This document shows positions 4,745 to 5,713 of a stretch of 5,713 bases of DNA, in pieces. A model generated the notes under the pieces. The model worked only from the letters and a program-made list of their open reading frames with translations, ran no database searches and was not told the origin of the DNA. Source of the DNA: Synergistaceae bacterium (lineage in GTDB: Bacteria > Synergistota > Synergistia > Synergistales > Synergistaceae). Within the stretch, counting starts at the first letter, position 1. Every line of letters begins with the position of its first letter. The stretch is taken from assembly GCA_031283975.1 (NCBI GenBank), contig JAITAT010000162.1, forward strand, positions 1-5,713, in the 5' to 3' direction. The translations under genes were made by a program, and so were the position numbers.

Positions 4745-5713
4745 ATGCGCGTTCATGATGTTAATTTTATGAAAAATCGTCGCGCGCGTTCGGAATTTCT
4801 TCCCGTGTCCAGCGAGGATATGTCGCTTCGCGGGTGGAAAGAACTGGATTTTTTGTGCGTGACTGGCGACGCTTATGTGGATCATCCGTCGTTCGGCATT
4901 TCCGTCGTTTCGCGGGTGCTGGAATCAATGGGCTTTCGCGTCGGAATCGTCGCTCAACCGGATTGGCGGGGAACCGATGACTTTGCCGTCATGGGCAGGC
5001 CGCGTCTCGGCGTTTTGGTTTCCGCGGGAAATCTCGACTCGATGTTGTCGAACTATTCGTCGCCCGGCAAACGGAGGGCGCGCGACGATTACGCGCCGGA
5101 CGGCGAACCGGGACGAAGGCCGGATAGGGCGGCTATCGTCTATTGCAACCGGATAAGGGAGATATGGGGTCCGATACCCCTGATAATCGGCGGTATAGAA
5201 GCGAGCCTGCGGCGCATGGCTCATTATGATTACTGGTCCGACGCCGTTCGCAGGTCGATACTGGCGGACAGCCGCGCTGACCTTCTGATCTACGGCATGG
5301 CGGAGCATCAGCTCGGATTGACGGCGCGGCGCATGGCGCTCGGGGCGCCAATCCGCAAAATCCGCGACGTGCCTGGCACATGCTGGAAAACTCATGGCGA
5401 AATCCTCACCGGAGATTTGCGCGGCAGCGTGGAAATACCGTCGTTCGCTGCCGTGTCGGAGAACAAGGAAGCGTTTACTGACGCGTTTCGGATATTTTAC
5501 GGAGAACAGAATTTCGCGTCCGGCAGGGCGATAGCGCAGGATCAAGGTTCCTGGACGGTGGTGCAGAATCCTCCCGCGCCCCCGCTTGCCACGGAATCCA
5601 TGGACAAAATATATTCGCTGCCCTATGCGAGAGCGCCGCACCCCATGTACGCGGACAAAAAAATCCCCGCGTTCGCCGAGGTATCTTTCAGCGTTACGAG
5701 CCACAGGGGTTGT
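4745..5713 (+). CDS. ygiQ: YgiQ family (UPF0313) radical SAM protein, 3' end missing
   Basis: The frame is open for 323 codons to the window edge, about half of a family that usually runs 600-700 residues. Its cellular substrate is not established. Family motifs seen in order are FLPVSSEDM (18-26), VTGDAYVDHPSFG (39-51), VGIVAQPDW near 66-74, PLIIGGIEASLRRMAHYDYW from about 145, DLLIYGMAE near 180, and FAEVSFSVTSHRGC at the end. C323, the last visible residue, is the first cysteine expected of the radical SAM CxxxCxxC motif; the other two lie beyond the edge. ATG 4745 is chosen for its GGGAGG; ATG 4769 would remove eight residues and begins nearer to where many relatives start. Upstream is the divergent control region. 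Strong antisense ORFs here are codon-bias shadows. Confidence 0.92.
   Translation, partial: MRVHDVNFMKNRRARSEFLPVSSEDMSLRGWKELDFLCVTGDAYVDHPSFGISVVSRVLESMGFRVGIVAQPDWRGTDDFAVMGRPRLGVLVSAGNLDSMLSNYSSPGKRRARDDYAPDGEPGRRPDRAAIVYCNRIREIWGPIPLIIGGIEASLRRMAHYDYWSDAVRRSILADSRADLLIYGMAEHQLGLTARRMALGAPIRKIRDVPGTCWKTHGEILTGDLRGSVEIPSFAAVSENKEAFTDAFRIFYGEQNFASGRAIAQDQGSWTVVQNPPAPPLATESMDKIYSLPYARAPHPMYADKKIPAFAEVSFSVTSHRGC

Noticed and set aside
4529..4885. 118-codon minus-strand ORF over the divergent region and the ygiQ start
   Set aside because: It overlaps the conserved VTGDAYVDHPSFG region of ygiQ and the candidate promoters, and has no domain or convincing ribosome site.
4925..5704. 259-codon minus-strand ORF inside ygiQ
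   Set aside because: The opposite strand shows consecutive YgiQ family motifs over the same bases; the antisense product is Arg-rich and unrecognisable.

Overview
The window reads like ordinary chromosome of an anaerobic, moderately GC-rich bacterium. The main clues are a ferredoxin-dependent 2-oxoacid oxidoreductase, an ECF-type thiamin transporter, a bacteriohemerythrin fused to a chemotaxis phosphatase domain, and strong purine-rich ribosome binding sites. The gene mix and a structured GC-rich intergenic repeat would suit Synergistota or a similar anaerobic phylum. That placement is an impression from family resemblance, not something the window proves.

Layout, left to right. (1) 1-723, the 3' part of a 2-oxoacid:ferredoxin oxidoreductase beta subunit (KorB-like), tightly coupled to the gamma subunit gene (KorC-like, 729-1286). 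The alpha subunit gene presumably lies off the left edge. (2) 1287-1441, a gap filled almost entirely by a 121-bp multi-branched inverted-repeat element. (3) 1442-2857, a TRAM-domain, [4Fe-4S] 5-methyluridine RNA methyltransferase of the RlmD/RumA type. (4) 2828-3013, a complete TPP riboswitch whose 5' half overlaps the end of the methyltransferase gene, followed by an intrinsic terminator that abuts the next start codon. (5) 3014-3547, the thiamin transporter S-component ThiT. (6) 3555-4403 on the minus strand, a hemerythrin-CheX fusion, convergent with thiT and only 7 bp away. (7) 4404-4744, a 341-bp divergent control region with candidate promoters on both strands, a stem-loop and a possible 29-codon leader ORF. 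(8) 4745-5713, the N-terminal half of a YgiQ-family radical SAM protein, cut by the window edge exactly at its first cluster cysteine.

How they fit together: KorB needs thiamin diphosphate, and the TPP riboswitch-ThiT unit supplies its precursor, so the window pairs a major TPP consumer with a TPP-sensing uptake gene. They are separated by the methyltransferase, and I infer no operon linking them. KorABC, the RNA methyltransferase and YgiQ are all iron-sulfur enzymes, and the hemerythrin fusion could report oxygen to the chemotaxis system, a plausible theme for an oxygen-sensitive cell. I did not find a clearly undescribed multi-gene system. The most interesting items are the hemerythrin-CheX fusion, the structured repeat between korC and the methyltransferase, and the compact overlap of methyltransferase end, internal promoter, riboswitch and ThiT start.
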